This document shows positions 34,640 to 46,655 of a stretch of DNA of 64,000 nt, piece after piece; the stretch's first letter is position 1, and the number at the start of each line of letters is the position of its first letter. The notes under the pieces are model-generated. The model worked only from the letters and a program-made list of their open reading frames with translations. It was not told the DNA's origin and searched no databases. The position numbers were made by a program, and so were the translations under genes. Origin of the DNA: Podocnemis expansa (lineage: Eukaryota > Chordata > Testudines > Podocnemididae); contig ML682005.1 in assembly GCA_007922195.1 (NCBI GenBank), forward strand, positions 27,267,183 to 27,331,182, read 5' to 3'.

Positions 34640-35575
34640 AGAGAGGGGTTAATGATTACACCTTATCTGCTGGATCCCGAACTAGGACCACAGATTCCTC
34701 TAGGTGACCCGGGAGAACCCCTGCTAAACCCCATGCTCACTGAAGACCAGAAAAGGCAGGCCCATCATCTATTGTTGACCTTTGAGGGAGTCTTTACAAA
34801 CACTCCAGGGAGAACTACCCTAGTATATCACCAGATCCAGACTCCCCTGGACGAGATCATTCACACTGGGGATCGATCACCTCCTTGACATCTCCAAGCC
34901 ACTGTGGAGCAAGAGGTCCAGGCCATGCTGGAGTTAGGGGTAACTGAACCCCTGAATAGTGACTGGCTCAGCCCCATCGTGCTAGTTGCAAAGCCCAATG
35001 GATCCCAAAGATTCTGTATCAACTTCTGATGAGTGAATGCCATATCCAAGTTTGATGTTTACCCAATGCCCCGAGTGGATGAGCTCTTGGACTGAGTGGG
35101 GGAGGCCCAGTATTTTACTACCCTGGATCTGACAAAAAGATACTGGCAGATCCCCCTGCACCCATAGTCCAAAGAAGATATAGCCAACTAGATGTGGCAA
35201 AGGCAGTCTTATTTTGTTAGAATGCCCTTTGGACTCCACAGCACTCCAGCCAGATTTCAGTGCCTAATGGACCACCTTCTGTGACCCCATATTGACTACA
35301 CAGCAGCCTATATCGATGATGTGGTCATCTATAGTCAGGACCATCTCGCTCAGGTAATGGCAGTCCTGCAAACATTGCAAGAGGCGGGATTCTTGGTCCG
35401 TCCGAAAAAGTGTCGTAGAGTGAGAGGAAACAACCTAGTTGGAGTACACCCTGGGCTGAGGCACCCTGAAACCCCTAATTGGGAAGGTACAGGCTCTCCA
35501 AGAATATCTGCGGCTGGCCACAAAGAAACAAGTGGAGCAGTTTCTGGGGCTTGCTGGTTACTATAGTTGATTTGT
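34640..35575 (+). pseudogene. Gypsy reverse transcriptase remnant
   Basis: Sense-strand pieces follow the Gypsy reverse transcriptase order: PLNSDWLSPIVLVAKPNGS near 34950, YFTTLDLT at about 35112, FVRMPFGLHSTPARFQCLM near 35215-35270, and YIDDVVIYS with the catalytic box at 35309-35320. A connection region follows, with LQEAGFLVRPKKC at about 35377-35415. Several in-frame stops (for example near 35028, 35094, 35166 and 35281) and a frameshift near 35430 inactivate it. Confidence 0.85.
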
Positions 35576-35579
35576 TCCC

Positions 35580-36056
35580 AACTTCTCCATGGTAGCAACC
35601 CCTCTCACAAACATACTCACAAAGGACCAGCCACTCAGAGTCCAGTGGAGCCCGGCCTGTGAGCAGGCCTTTCAGCTGCTGAAAAACCAACTATGCCAAG
35701 CACCTGTCTTATACAGTTCAGACTTCAACCAACCCTTTGTGGTCCAGGCAGATGCCTTGATGGTTGGTTTGGGAGCACTGCTCGCCCAAAATATAGACGG
35801 AGAGGAACATCCCATATTCTACTTAAGTCATAAACTCTTCCTGTGAAAGCAGAAATACACTACTCTAGAAAAGGAAGCATTAGCTATAAAATGGGCTCTG
35901 GAAGCCCTGTGCTACTGTCTTTTAGGGTGCACCTCCACCATTCTCACAGACCACGCACCCCTTCGCTGGTTACAAGAGATAAGACATGAATTCCTGAGTA
36001 ATGCGGTGGTATTTGGCCTTACAGCCATTCTCTTTTACAGTCCAACACTGATCAGG
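35580..36056 (+). pseudogene. Gypsy RNase H remnant
   Basis: The frame at 35589-35846 gives PLTNILTKDQPLRVQWSPAC, FVVQADALMVGLGALLAQ (first RNase H Asp region) and HPIFYLSHKL. After one stop the same frame continues with TTLEKEALAIKWALEAL (Glu) and ILTDHAPLRWLQ (Asp). No coding sequence follows it before the 3' LTR, so this is the end of the pol region and no env gene is present. Confidence 0.85.
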
Positions 36057-36145
36057 TAAGGCCCATGCGAATGCTCATGCACTATCCCGCATAGAGACAG
36101 AGATATTGCCTAGCTCTGGAACCCAAGAGCTGGACTTGAGGGGGG

Positions 36146-36997
36146 TGTGTGTGTATGTGGGCACTGTGGCCTCCCTTAGAGCCAGAGCTGGAGGAATGCC
36201 CCGAATGCTTGCTCTGGCCATGCTGGGGAACTGAAAGACCCAGGCCCCAGAAGCAGAGGGGTGTGGTCAGGGCTGGAAGGAGCAGTATAAAAGTGCAGGC
36301 TGGGAGCTCAGTTGAGGCTGAGCTCCCAAAGGGGAAGGATGTGCCTGCCCAGAGGGAGCAAGCCAGAAGAGGCCAAGGCCAGCCCCGCCAGCTGGCCCCC
36401 ACCTCTCAGGGCGCTCAGCTCGATGCCCGCCCAGCCTCCCCAGGCTGAGTGACTGGGAGGGAAACCCCAAGGTGGCTGACTGGGGAGGGCGCTCGAAAGC
36501 CCGCCAAACCCAGAAGCAGCTTCCTCACCCGGAAGCAGACCTGGAACCCAGGGAAGCTGAAGCCCTTTGACCTAGAGGAGCTACCTTCAGCAGAGAAAGA
36601 CATGGGCCACGTATGGGCCTGAGAACCTGGAGGAGTTGCCCCTTGTCAAGGAGCCTGCGGAGTACCCTGACCTGCCGCCCATGGACAGAGGGGTTTGCCA
36701 GGATCTCAAAGGCCTTCTACAAGGGAGACCATGAGGATGGCTACCCCCACTGGAGTTAGGTACTCAGGTCTGGGGAAGGGTCGGGGTTGGAGGAGGTAGC
36801 CCAGGGAGGGCAGAATGGTGGGCCATGTCCCAGGGCAGCGTGTTTCAGAGGAAGCCCCACTGACCCAGTGGTGGACCACCCTGCTACTGTCTAGGGCCCT
36901 GGGCTGAGATGCAGTGGAGCAGGTGGGCCTGTGTCTCCCTCCTCAGCCCCCTTTCCTGGCTAAAAGAAACCCCAAATCCTCCCTGACCGCTTGAGCT
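36146..36997 (+). mobile_element. Gypsy 3' LTR, truncated
   Basis: It follows a polypurine-like GAGGGGGG and starts TGTATGTGGGCACTGTGG. TATAAAA lies at 36286-36292. Homology to the 5' LTR runs to GAGCTAT at 36997 and stops, so roughly the last 270 bp, including the tandem units, are missing. Small indels relative to the 5' LTR occur near 36560 and 36680. Confidence 0.75.
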
Positions 36998-39900
36998 ATG
37001 TATTTCTCAGTTCACTAGTCCAGTGTCTCTTTTGGGGTGGGGGAAAATATTATTCTGATACTAAAGAAAATATCAAGGATTGCCAGCAGAAACACATGGG
37101 TACTCCCAATATCTCCCCACAAAGTAAAGAAAACCATTTGCAGCTGTTTGGTATGCCACAGAAGAAATTTGATAGCTTTTTAGACCAACTTGACAAATTC
37201 ACCATATAGCTATGTTTGTAGAAGGTTATGATTAAGAGACACTCCTTAGCATGGGCCATTATTGTGTGAACTGGAAGACATGCCCTATAGGTGATCTAAC
37301 ATGGCTGCTCCCAGGTGTGTTATTAAAATTCTGTTCCTTAGTTATTCAACAATGTGGTTGTTAATGAACTCTCAAGACTGTTACATTCACTAGGTGACTA
37401 AATTTTCACTTGAAGAGTTCCTTAAGCACCTAAGGCTTAAGGTACTAGCACTTTTATATGTAGAACTTTTGTCACTCAAGGGTGTGAAAATAATGATTTC
37501 CCAGACTTCAGTTAAGTTACAACAACAAAAGCACCAGTGTGGCTAGCGCTATGTTGTTGGAAGATGCTCTTCTGCTGACATAGCTACTTTTGCTCGTTGG
37601 GGATGTTTTAATCATGCTGGTGGTAGAGTACTCTTCCACTGGCATAGAGGAGTGATGTGGAAGAACTTACAGTGGAGTGGGTGCAGCAGTACAACTGTGG
37701 TGTTGTAAGGTCTGTAGTGTAGACAGAGTCTAAGTGCCTACCTCTGGCACACAATGCCTCAGGCAGGCATCCTACCATGTAACCTGTGATTTGGGGTAGG
37801 GTCTCTTCAGCTTAATCTCTAGGACTCAATCCTTTCTGAGTCTGACCAGTCCGTACCCCTGTGAGAAGGACAGAGGGTGCACAAAAATGGTGATCTCAAC
37901 TCACAAGGCCCACAAGATTTGATGTTAGCTCCTGAGGACCACAAGGACTTGCTCTTTCTTATGCTCTCAAGACTCCTCAGCTAAATCTCAGGTCTTCTAC
38001 CTCAGGCACTCCTTCATTTTATCTATTCAACCACACTGGAAATGGGTCACTGGGGATGCCAGTGACTACCTTCGTCACATATCCTCTTCTCCACCTCCCG
38101 AACCAAGCTGCCTGCTATCCCAATTCTTGTATACCCAAACATTCAATCACCATATATCACCATCTCCAACTTACAAAGGCACACCACCATCCCTGAAACT
38201 GGACTTTGAGGGGCAAGTACCAGGGGCTACCAAATCCTAGGTCAGTCTCTCAGCTGTCATGGGCTGGGGTTCAGGAGCTGTTGGACACCCATGGAACTCC
38301 CATTGATATTCAAGATTATCTTCCAGAATCTGTTGTCCCAAAACCAAGATAAAGCATTGGCAAGCACCCTTATCCGCATCCACTGAATGAAAAAAAGATG
38401 TTAAATCATAGGCCATCTAAAATGAATGCCCTTCTCAGTCTCCTTATCTAAGCAATCTTAGTAGACTGTATGGGCAATATGGACAATGGGCCAGTGCATG
38501 TTTGAGAACTACTTCACAAGGAGGTATCCTTGACATATTTTTCCATTTGATTCAAAGAATGGCTGCTTGTAATATTCCCAGGTGGCAGGGGAACCTCTAT
38601 CCACACAAAGGTAACTAAATTTCTGGGGGACATGAGGATACCATAAGCACACTATAAACCAAGAGTGAGGCGGGAATGAGAGAACCAAGTCTTAAATTTA
38701 TACCTAAAAGTTTAGAGTAACAAGGGTAAGCATGGGGCATGAAAGCTCAGTTTCACAAGTTCTAATCAGAGAACTGACACAATGAGGTTGTATGGATTTT
38801 TTAAGGATGTATGATAACCTGCTAGCAAACTATATACTGTGTGCACAATTGACCTGAATTTATGAAAGGTAATGGCAGATCCAGGGAAAAAAAATTAGTG
38901 CAGGCAGTAATTCAGCGGGTTTCCTCAGGGTGCCACTCAGCACCTTAGCCATGTCCACTTCTTTATAGGGGAAGATATTATAGTCTGACAATATGCTGTT
39001 ACATCTTAAACAAATCTTATGGTATTGAGTTAAACTTTAATGAGGTTTAACACCTTTTGGGGTCCATCATATTAAAAATGCCATTGTCTTTGTTGCTGTA
39101 GGAATGTAGCTAACTTTTCCAGAGATTTGCCTAAGTAGTGTCAATGTGACATACTGCATAAGGACTCTTTGGAACAATATGTTTGAAGTGGATTTCTCAG
39201 GAAGTACTTGGGGGTAAGAGGTCTGCTTCAAGAGGATCTAGTTCAGCAACCTCTGTCTGCTGGGAATAAGATAGTGAAGGCAAAGAACTCTTTAACCCTG
39301 GTCTAAATGGATAGAGACATTGGTCTGCACTCGTGTGGCACTGCCTGGGGAGCTGGAAGCCTAAGCATGGGACCCTTTGCTGAACTCCAAAGGGGAAATA
39401 CAGGTGAAGTTACCCTAGATTGTGACATATAGCCAGCAGCCTCAATCCAGCACTCAGAATTTCGGTGGCCTGAATACGACTTGAAGTTCCTACAGTGTAA
39501 TTTTCTTTGTCCTGTTGGGAGCCCATATCAGTGCCTTGACTGATTCCAACATCTCCACAGGTAGCCTAGAAACACCCCACACTGTGCCCATTAAGTGTCC
39601 AAGTATGTTACAACTTTAGACAGAACCTTCTTTTTTATTTGGGTTCTAGAATGCCTGAAGCAAATACTTGCTGTTTTCTGTCCCTCATCTCCATGCAAAT
39701 TGGAAGCTGGTGAGATTGTGCATGAGACTGGCCTACATCACACTGCACACTATTGCTCACTGCAAACATGCAGCTGACTTAAACAAGCAAGCTAAAGTCT
39801 GAGCTGCACTGGAAGCAACTGGAGTGCAGACCTGATGTCACATTTCGCTAAAATCACTTCTGGACCATACTCCTTAACCATGGCTACTACCATTGCATCA

Positions 39901-40654
39901 AATGAAGAGTATCTCACCAAACACAGCTGGGGGTTAATAGACCAATGACTCACCACCATTCACAAAGGGAACAGTTCTAGTCACAGTCCTGAGTCCTGGC
40001 CATCTGTATCTCTTATCTCCTTATTATCCATATTGGTTCCAGTACATTGGTCCTCACCCCATCTGCAGTCCTGTCCTGAGGACAGACTACATTCTTCACC
40101 ATGAGGATGCAATCTCAGGCTCATAGCTCCTCAGCAAAACTGCCTAAATGAGCCCTCACTCATCTCCCTCAGGCCACTATTCTCAGTGTCTCCATTAAAG
40201 CTGGGTTGGGTTTCTCTTATACCTGTGGGAGGGCACCCCTACTACCTAAGCCCACCTTCGTACCCTAAGGGCAGGGGGGAAGGACTGGGTGCTCCACCTG
40301 ACATTCTCAGAGCAACTCCTGGACTGGGCATCAGCAGGGCCATGGGGCAAACTGTAACCAAAGATTTTGTAACTAGGAAGGCTGTTATTATAGTCAAGGA
40401 TCCATGCTCAGAAGACCTAAAACTACCATAGAAAGAAGCCGACAGAAAAACCTCAAAATGGGTTTAAAACTTCTGACAAGCAGTAATGAAGCTGCTGACC
40501 ATTCGTAGAATGTAAACAGTGGTTAAAAAGCATCCTTTGCGGTGTAAATAGAGCAGTTAGTGAAAGGTATAGGTAAGAGCTAACTTCAGCACTTGATAAT
40601 ACATCAGTGATTTTAAGGAGGTTTAGGTATTAGAATACCAATCCCCCCCCACAA
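36998..40654. other. Mostly unassigned; one MITE remnant
   Basis: Apart from the MITE at 37525-37727, no gene or repeat family is recognised. The short frame at 40186-40431 is discussed among the rejected items. Confidence 0.35.
37525..37727. mobile_element. MITE remnant (GTGTAGAC end)
   Basis: AAAAGCACCAGTGTGGCTAG, GCGCTATGTTGTTGG, GACATAGCTACTTTTGCTCG, then CTGTAGTGTAGACAG at the right follow a common sauropsid MITE with GTCTACAC-type ends. It is a degenerate copy, and the left end is worn. Confidence 0.5.
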
Positions 40655-40745
40655 ATCTAGCTGGGATTTTCTCCTACAAAAGCTCATGCAATAAATAAAT
40701 TTGTTACTCTTTACGTGCCACAGGACTCCTCGTCTGTTTCACCTT
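40655..40745 (+). mobile_element. PLE 3' end fragment
   Basis: CTGGGATTTTCTCCTACAAA, AGCTCATGCAATAAATAAAT, TTGTTACTCTTTACGTGCC, then ACAGGACTCCTCGTCTGTTT. It is a diverged sense-strand PLE terminus without the CUGANGA box. Confidence 0.6.
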
Positions 40746-42392
40746 AAATAAGCAATCCTTAGAGTCCTCCTTACTCCCCCTCCCCTATCTAAAATAACAT
40801 CCATGCCCTTTATGTTTGTTCACCCATGCAGCCCCTCCCTCCCCATTCCATACCCCTTATGCTTTCTTATGTTGCCCCCTCACGCCCTCGCCACCCATGC
40901 CATACCCCCCCACATCCAGGCATGATGCTCCTCTCCACCTCCCCTACCCAAGCCATGCTCCTCTCCACATTTTCTACATTCCCCGCCCCCCCGAAAAGTC
41001 TCTGTAAATAGGCTAAGACAAGGTGGGGAAAGTGTTGGAGACTTCAGAAGACTGAAGTTCAGAGAATATATCATGTTCAGCACTACAGCAGTGAAGACAG
41101 AGCAGACATCAGAGGGACAACAACAGTAAAGGAAGGACAGACAGACAGAAGAGAAGAGGATCTAAAGCATCAGTAGGCATCAGTGTGCTTTAGTTTGGAG
41201 TGAGCAAGTTAACTACTCTAAGTATCCAGTTCATGCCTTAAATCAAAAAGTGAACCCTTGCCTTGACAGAACAGAAAAGGATCCATAGATGAAGCAGAGG
41301 GAATTTTAAGGCTTTGCAAGTAAAAAGTGCCTGAGGACTGCTTGTCAATAAAGCTGAGTGAATGCAGTGTGAGTGTTTAAAGGGCTTCATCTCCAGCCAT
41401 TCCACAAATGACTGATCATCATTTGCTGAATGTTTAGATAAATTTAGACAGGATTTTAGTAGTTAAGATATTGTTAAGGCTGTTAAATGTATAATGCTTA
41501 GAACAAGGAAAAGAGCTGTTTAACACAGAAGACCAGAATCTCACAATTGTCAACCTGGCACTAGGCTTCACTGTGGTAGACTGGATTTTTGTGGTTGAAT
41601 ACTCTTATTTTCTTGAATTTCATTGTAATCATCTAAAAACCAATATATGTAAACCTTTGTTTTTGAAAAATTTACTGCTCTGGGTGTTGTATTTTCCATG
41701 GGTTGTTTAACCATTAGGCAGGTGGACCACCGTGAATTTACCTCAGAGGTAACACTATTAGGCAAGTAAAATTACCTAATAGCTGAATGATTTAAAGTTC
41801 TGAGGTAACAATACCCATAGTTGACCCCCCCCACAAGCCTTTCCCCTCCCGACATAGCTGAATCAGGCAAGGGAGGGGCTGTAGCAGGACATATGGAATA
41901 GTGCACTCCTAAGGCAGTCATGGCAACAGACCACGAAGTCCTAGCGAGGCTTCCCAGGGCACATGGCTTGGTTCAGCTCCTGCAGCAACACCACACGACC
42001 GTCAGGCACTGGCCTTGTGAGGATTTAAAGGTGAAAGCCATTGTTGTTTCTCAAATGCATATGATGGATAAGCTTTTTCTGAGATGCATACTTGCAAATA
42101 TTTGTAGCTAAATGCAAGCCTTCATATACCTACTGTCTGATATCACTGTTACATGAAATGTAGGGTGTTTTATATATATATATATAGCAGCCATTTGATA
42201 CTAAAATAATTAATGTCAGAAAATTTAGATATAGAATGTTTATATTAATGGGGAATTAATTACCGGAATGTACAAGTAAACAATTACCCAAATCCCAAAG
42301 ACAAGAAAACTTGGTATAAGAATCAACAACTTTTAAATGATTTAAATTAAAGACTTCATAAGGATTATTTAATTTAAAAAGACTTTTGAAAA

Positions 42393-42436
<44 letters not shown>

Positions 42437-43892
42437 CAGGATTGTTCAGACTTTTTTGAAGACAGATCTTCAGTTTCTGCCAAACTAAAACAATTCAAAG
42501 AATATCAGAAAATGAACTGAATAAGAAAAGAGTTAAAACTAACTCTGAAAGTTCTCATGATTTCCCCAGCACAAGAAAAATCAAAAACAATTAAAAGCAG
42601 ACTGCATATGCAGGGACTGAAGGCATCAACTAAGTCAGCCCTGAAAACATATATCCAATGAAAGAGTGACAGCAACCAACCCTGGATCCAAACAAGAATG
42701 GAAGAACTACCAGTATGTCTTTCTATAATTTCTATATTTCTATAATATAATGGAAATAAGAAGAATAGAAGAAAACTCAACTCATCTCTGGAGTGAACAC
42801 CACCTGCACAAATTCTCAGTTATGCTGCTTAGACACAATGCGTGCAACAACTCACCTATTTCTTTCTAGAAGAAAGCTGCCACAGACAGCAAGAAAAACA
42901 GAGAAGATTGAAGAAGAAACCAACCCCAGGAAAACTTCTCCATGACTATCACCTGATTTAATGAGAGAATGCTAATTTAGACACTGCCAACAGAATACAT
43001 TTAAAACTGTTGTAGTGATTTAACTTTGACATGCAAGTGCTATTTAATTTAAAATACGAACAGTTTCTCCTATTAATTAGCAAGTGGTTAGACCATGCAC
43101 GCTTGGAAAGGAGACTTGGGCCACACATTAGTAAACAGAGAAACAGTGAGATTTAATTGGATTTAAGATTCTTAATATTTATAATTGACTAGTCTCAAGA
43201 GAACTCCTTAAATGGCTTTGTCTGAGTAACTGACAAATATTTTCTTCAATTTAATACAATTATTTAAGATTGCATACTTTGCGCACTTATAAACTGTTTG
43301 ATTATTAATAACCAACAGGAGTCACCTTTCCTTAAAGACAATTCCTTGCTCATTTATAAATCTTAGTGTATCTTAGATAGCTACAGCAGGTAGTTTCACA
43401 GTAATTTTGGGAATTAAGACCTTGGTCTCAATTTTGCAAGAGAAAAAGGGTAGGTTCACTCTCAAGATCTAGAGTGTGTGTAAAGCTATTCCTAGAGAAG
43501 CACACAGAAGAGACTATAACTGAAGTAAGTAGTTTATCATTTGCATCTGGTCATTTGTTTTAGTTTAATATTTTCTTTTCCTTTCTTTAGTACTAAAATA
43601 GCCATGGTTAGTAATTGTGATGGCTTTACTTGGTATTGATCATGGTCTTTTCTAAGGTGCATGGGGAAGTTCTGTGACTGCAATAGTGGGAGCCAGACTG
43701 CAGAGTTAGCAGTCAGAGAAACAATTAAGAAGATCTGGTCTACCATTTTCTGTTCTCTAAACCAAACATTTTTAGTAGCTTTACAAATAAAATTACTTGG
43801 TGTCCAACCATTAAAATTACCCCCATTTTTCCCACAGTTCCTGAGAGAGAAATTTCTACCAATGCTAGCACTCTCTTGTGCTTTGATGGACT
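40746..43892. other. Unassigned; pyrimidine-rich patch and (AG)n
   Basis: 40760-41000 is C/T-rich on the plus strand. (TA)n occurs at about 42172-42187, and (AG)n is listed separately. No gene or other repeat family is recognised. Confidence 0.4.
42397..42431. repeat. (AG)n microsatellite
   Basis: About 17 uninterrupted AG dinucleotides. Confidence 0.95.
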
Positions 43893-43955
43893 GGTTGAAA
43901 TGGAAAAAAAACCAAGGAGTCGTGTGGCACTTTAAGACTAACAGATTTATTTTTC

Positions 43956-43996
43956 GCATGAGCTTTCATGGGAGAAAGTCCCACTTCCTCAGATGC
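43956..43996 (-). ncRNA. Hammerhead ribozyme motif, left arm
   Basis: Minus strand: GCAT, CTGAGGA, GTGGGA/TCCCAT stem II, GAAA, GCTC, ATGC. All core positions fit. Stem III is reduced to two pairs without a loop, as described for dimer-acting PLE hammerheads. Confidence 0.7.
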
Positions 43997-44466
43997 TTTG
44001 AAGATGGATGAACTTACAGAATGGAATGAAAATAAACGCAAGGGGGTGTAAAACATAGGATCAGGTCATACAGTAACAGCAAATCAGAGCAGTTGTTAGG
44101 TTCAAACCGTGGGAAGCCTGAAGTCAAATTACCTTTTGTAATGGGAAAAGAACCCATAGTCTCCATTCAATCCTGCTTTCACAGAATTTAGTTTGCATAT
44201 TAATTCGAGTTCAGCTGTCTCTCTTTGAAGTCTTGATGTCCCAGACAGCTGAAATCAAATTAACATGCAAACTAAATTCTGTGAAAGCAGGATTGAATGG
44301 AGACTATGGGTTCTTTTCCCATTACAAAAGGTAATTTGACTTCAGGCTTCCCACAGTTTGAACCTAACAACTTCTCTGATTTGCTGTTACTGTGTGACCT
44401 GATCCTATGTTTTACACCCCCTTGCGTTTATTTTCATTCCATTCTGTAAGTTCACCCATCTTTGAA

Positions 44467-44507
44467 GCATCTGACGAAGTGGGATTTTCTCCCATGAAAG
44501 CTCATGC
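44467..44507 (+). ncRNA. Hammerhead ribozyme motif, right arm
   Basis: GCAT 44467-44470 pairs with ATGC 44504-44507 (stem I). CTGACGA is at 44471-44477. Stem II is GTGGGA 44479-44484 with TCCCAT 44490-44495. GAAA is at 44496-44499. A44499 can pair with T44502, and G44500 with C44501, a loopless stem III. Cleavage would be after C44503. Core bases are intact; activity is not shown. Confidence 0.72.
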
Positions 44508-44606
44508 GAAAAATAAATCTGTTAGTCTTAAAGTGCCACACGACTCCTTGTTTTTTTTGCTGGACTAGACTAACATGGCTGTCCCTTTGGAAATTGGGTG
44601 AAATGG

Positions 44607-45568
44607 GCCTAATTTAGTCCAATATATGCATTGGTTTACGGCTAATCACACAAGTAGGCCCAGTCTAAGAAACTGGATCACAACCTGATCTAGAATATTT
44701 TTTGGCAGTTTTTTATAATGCTGAAACAAAGGAAAGGTTTATTTTTTAAAGAAAGAAACTCCAGATTTGATTTTTTTTTTAAAAAAGCATCCAATCTGAA
44801 ACCAAAATTTTATGAACATGAAAAAACTGCAAACCCTTTTGATCTTTCACTTGTTCATTCCACAGGAATTTTATGTTAAAATCTTTTACTTTGGTAAACT
44901 GAAGACACAGATGACAATCAGGAAAACTCTGAGTCTAGTCTGATTAATGAGCAACTCACTTCCTGGGTTATCAGAAAACTGCCTAATTAGCAGCTCCAAG
45001 ATCCCTTCAAACTAATTTAGCCTTTACAGACATTCATGTGATTCACAGTAGCAAAGAACAAATTATTCCATTTTAAATTTAATCTGGCGTAGTAAGTAGC
45101 TCATAGCACCAGGCATTTTGTCAGATGCGACTTTCCGAAGTAATATTACTTTACTAGTTGCATCAGAAACGTAAACTTTAATTTAGCTAGAAAAAGACAC
45201 TTTTGGGAAATCTGCTCTCTGACTTCTTTCTCGTCTTCCCAAGTTCATATGCAATGAGAGTGACATAATTTTAAGAATGTATTGCTGTTCATCCAATAAA
45301 TGCAATTTCTCACAGATAACATTCACTCAAAGCTAACATTTACTGAAAGCAAGATTGCACATCAGAGGGGAGGATAGATATTAAAATGTGAATCAGCAAA
45401 ATGATGTACCTTCAAAATGTCTATGAGTAATGCAATCATTTATCCTGGTAGATCTCAAACCATGGGTCTAAAAGTCAATGCTATAAAAATGTACCTCCAA
45501 AGTCATTATGGCAGTGTTCAATGAGGTGATAACTCTGGTTGTACTTACATGTTAATCTATTGGGTAAT
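44607..45568. other. Unassigned AT-rich sequence
   Basis: Nothing is recognised. Confidence 0.4.
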
Positions 45569-45576
45569 AGGACAAT

Positions 45577-45878
45577 GGGGGTGTCTACACTTGGAGCTGG
45601 GAGTGTGATTCTTAGCTTGTGGAAACATACCCATACTAGCTCTGATCTAGCTAGTGCACTGAAAATGAAGTCGTTGCAGCCGTGCAAGTGATGAGAAGAT
45701 GTAACCACCTGTACCCATCCAAGATGGTTGGCATGTACATTGGGCAGTTAACCCTTTCTGCTGTTTGTGCTGCTGTTGCTATGGCCAGTTTTTTGCATGC
45801 CAACCCAATCTGAGCCTGTTGAGATATGTTTCCTTAAGGAGAGAATCACACCCCTGGCTCCATGTGTAGACATACCCT
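45577..45878. mobile_element. hAT-like MITE
   Basis: The left end GGTGTCTACACTTGGAGCTG and the reverse complement of the right end GGTATGTCTACACATGGAGC form a TIR of about 35 bp, including GTGTGATTCT. Flanks AGGACAAT (45569-45576) and GGGACAAA (45879-45886) match at 6 of 8, a possible worn hAT duplication. It is non-coding. Confidence 0.7.
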
Positions 45879-45886
45879 GGGACAAA

Positions 45887-46409
45887 GGAAAGGAGAAACA
45901 TGAACTGCACAGAGTAATGCTGCGACAGACTGGAGCTGCACAGAGAGAATTTTAATGCTTGTTTTTCTCTGAAAGGAGAACTCACCATGTAATAAAAAAG
46001 GGTTGTTTTGTTTTAAGAACCCCAAATGTGTCCCTTCCTCCTATGATTAACATATCAAGAACCGTACATCATAGAGTACAATGCTTAGCAATCTCCGGGT
46101 GGTTGTTTATGTTCAGTGGCATGAAATAGTTCACCACTGTAGTTCCAATGCTTGAGTCAAAGTGTTCACTTCTATGTAAAGCCCCTTGGAGAGATTTAGC
46201 ATGGGCTAAAATGCCATTAATATCTGAATGACATTTTACATTACCTTCACATCAGATACAAAGAGCAACATACCAGCTATCTACCTACCCTTCAAAGGCA
46301 TGTAATTTCCAGTTTGAAGAGCTATATTTGTTGAGATGTGATGTGGATATCCAGGTACCATTTCCTGCAGATGCAGGTAGGATGTAGATCCACATATTTG
46401 TATCCATTC
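45887..46409. other. Unassigned sequence
   Basis: Nothing is recognised. Confidence 0.4.
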
Positions 46410-46655
46410 AGGGCTCTATATAGTTGCACTAACTCTGATCAAGCTAGTGTGCTAACAGTGGAGTATAGCTGCGGCAGCAGGAACAGGTAGCGTCCTGCAT
46501 ATGATCCTCTCTGAGATGCCAGACAAATACCCAGAGAGTGTAGTCCCCCACGGCCATAGGCATGCTCTATTCTTGGCATGCTTGCTCAAAACAGAGCTGG
46601 CACATGTATGTCTCCCTGAGCTGGAAATCACACCCCCAGCCTGAATATAGACATT
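46410..46655. mobile_element. hAT-like MITE, second copy of the 45.6-kb family
   Basis: The interior words ACTCTGATCAAGCTAGTGTG and GCTGGAAATCACACCCCCAG, and the end GAATATAGACATTCCCT, match the 45577 element. The left terminal repeat is worn (GGGCTCTATATAGTTGCAC). Confidence 0.55.

Larger units (their letters stand above)
43904..44595. mobile_element. Head-to-head PLE 3' ends forming a 0.7-kb hairpin
   Basis: The left arm (about 43909-44225, minus) and right arm (about 44235-44557, plus) are near-identical inverted copies of a PLE 3' end, joined through a short centre near 44228. Each arm, read outward, starts with the C-terminal end of the PLE endonuclease coding region (right arm: CKLNSVKAGLNGDYGFFSHY, ending KR and a stop near 44333). 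The 3' UTR, a hammerhead motif and the terminus GACTCCTTGTTTTTTTTGCT follow. GGTTGAAATGG (43893-43903) and GGGTGAAATGG (44596-44606) flank the unit, a 10 of 11 match, consistent with a target duplication. Thus the palindrome was probably inserted as one unit. Confidence 0.85.

Noticed and set aside
40330..40431. A frame containing MGQTVTK, which recalls the start of gammaretroviral gag
   Set aside because: The similarity covers only about six residues. No LTR, primer site or further gag or pol similarity is found nearby, so chance is the simpler reading.
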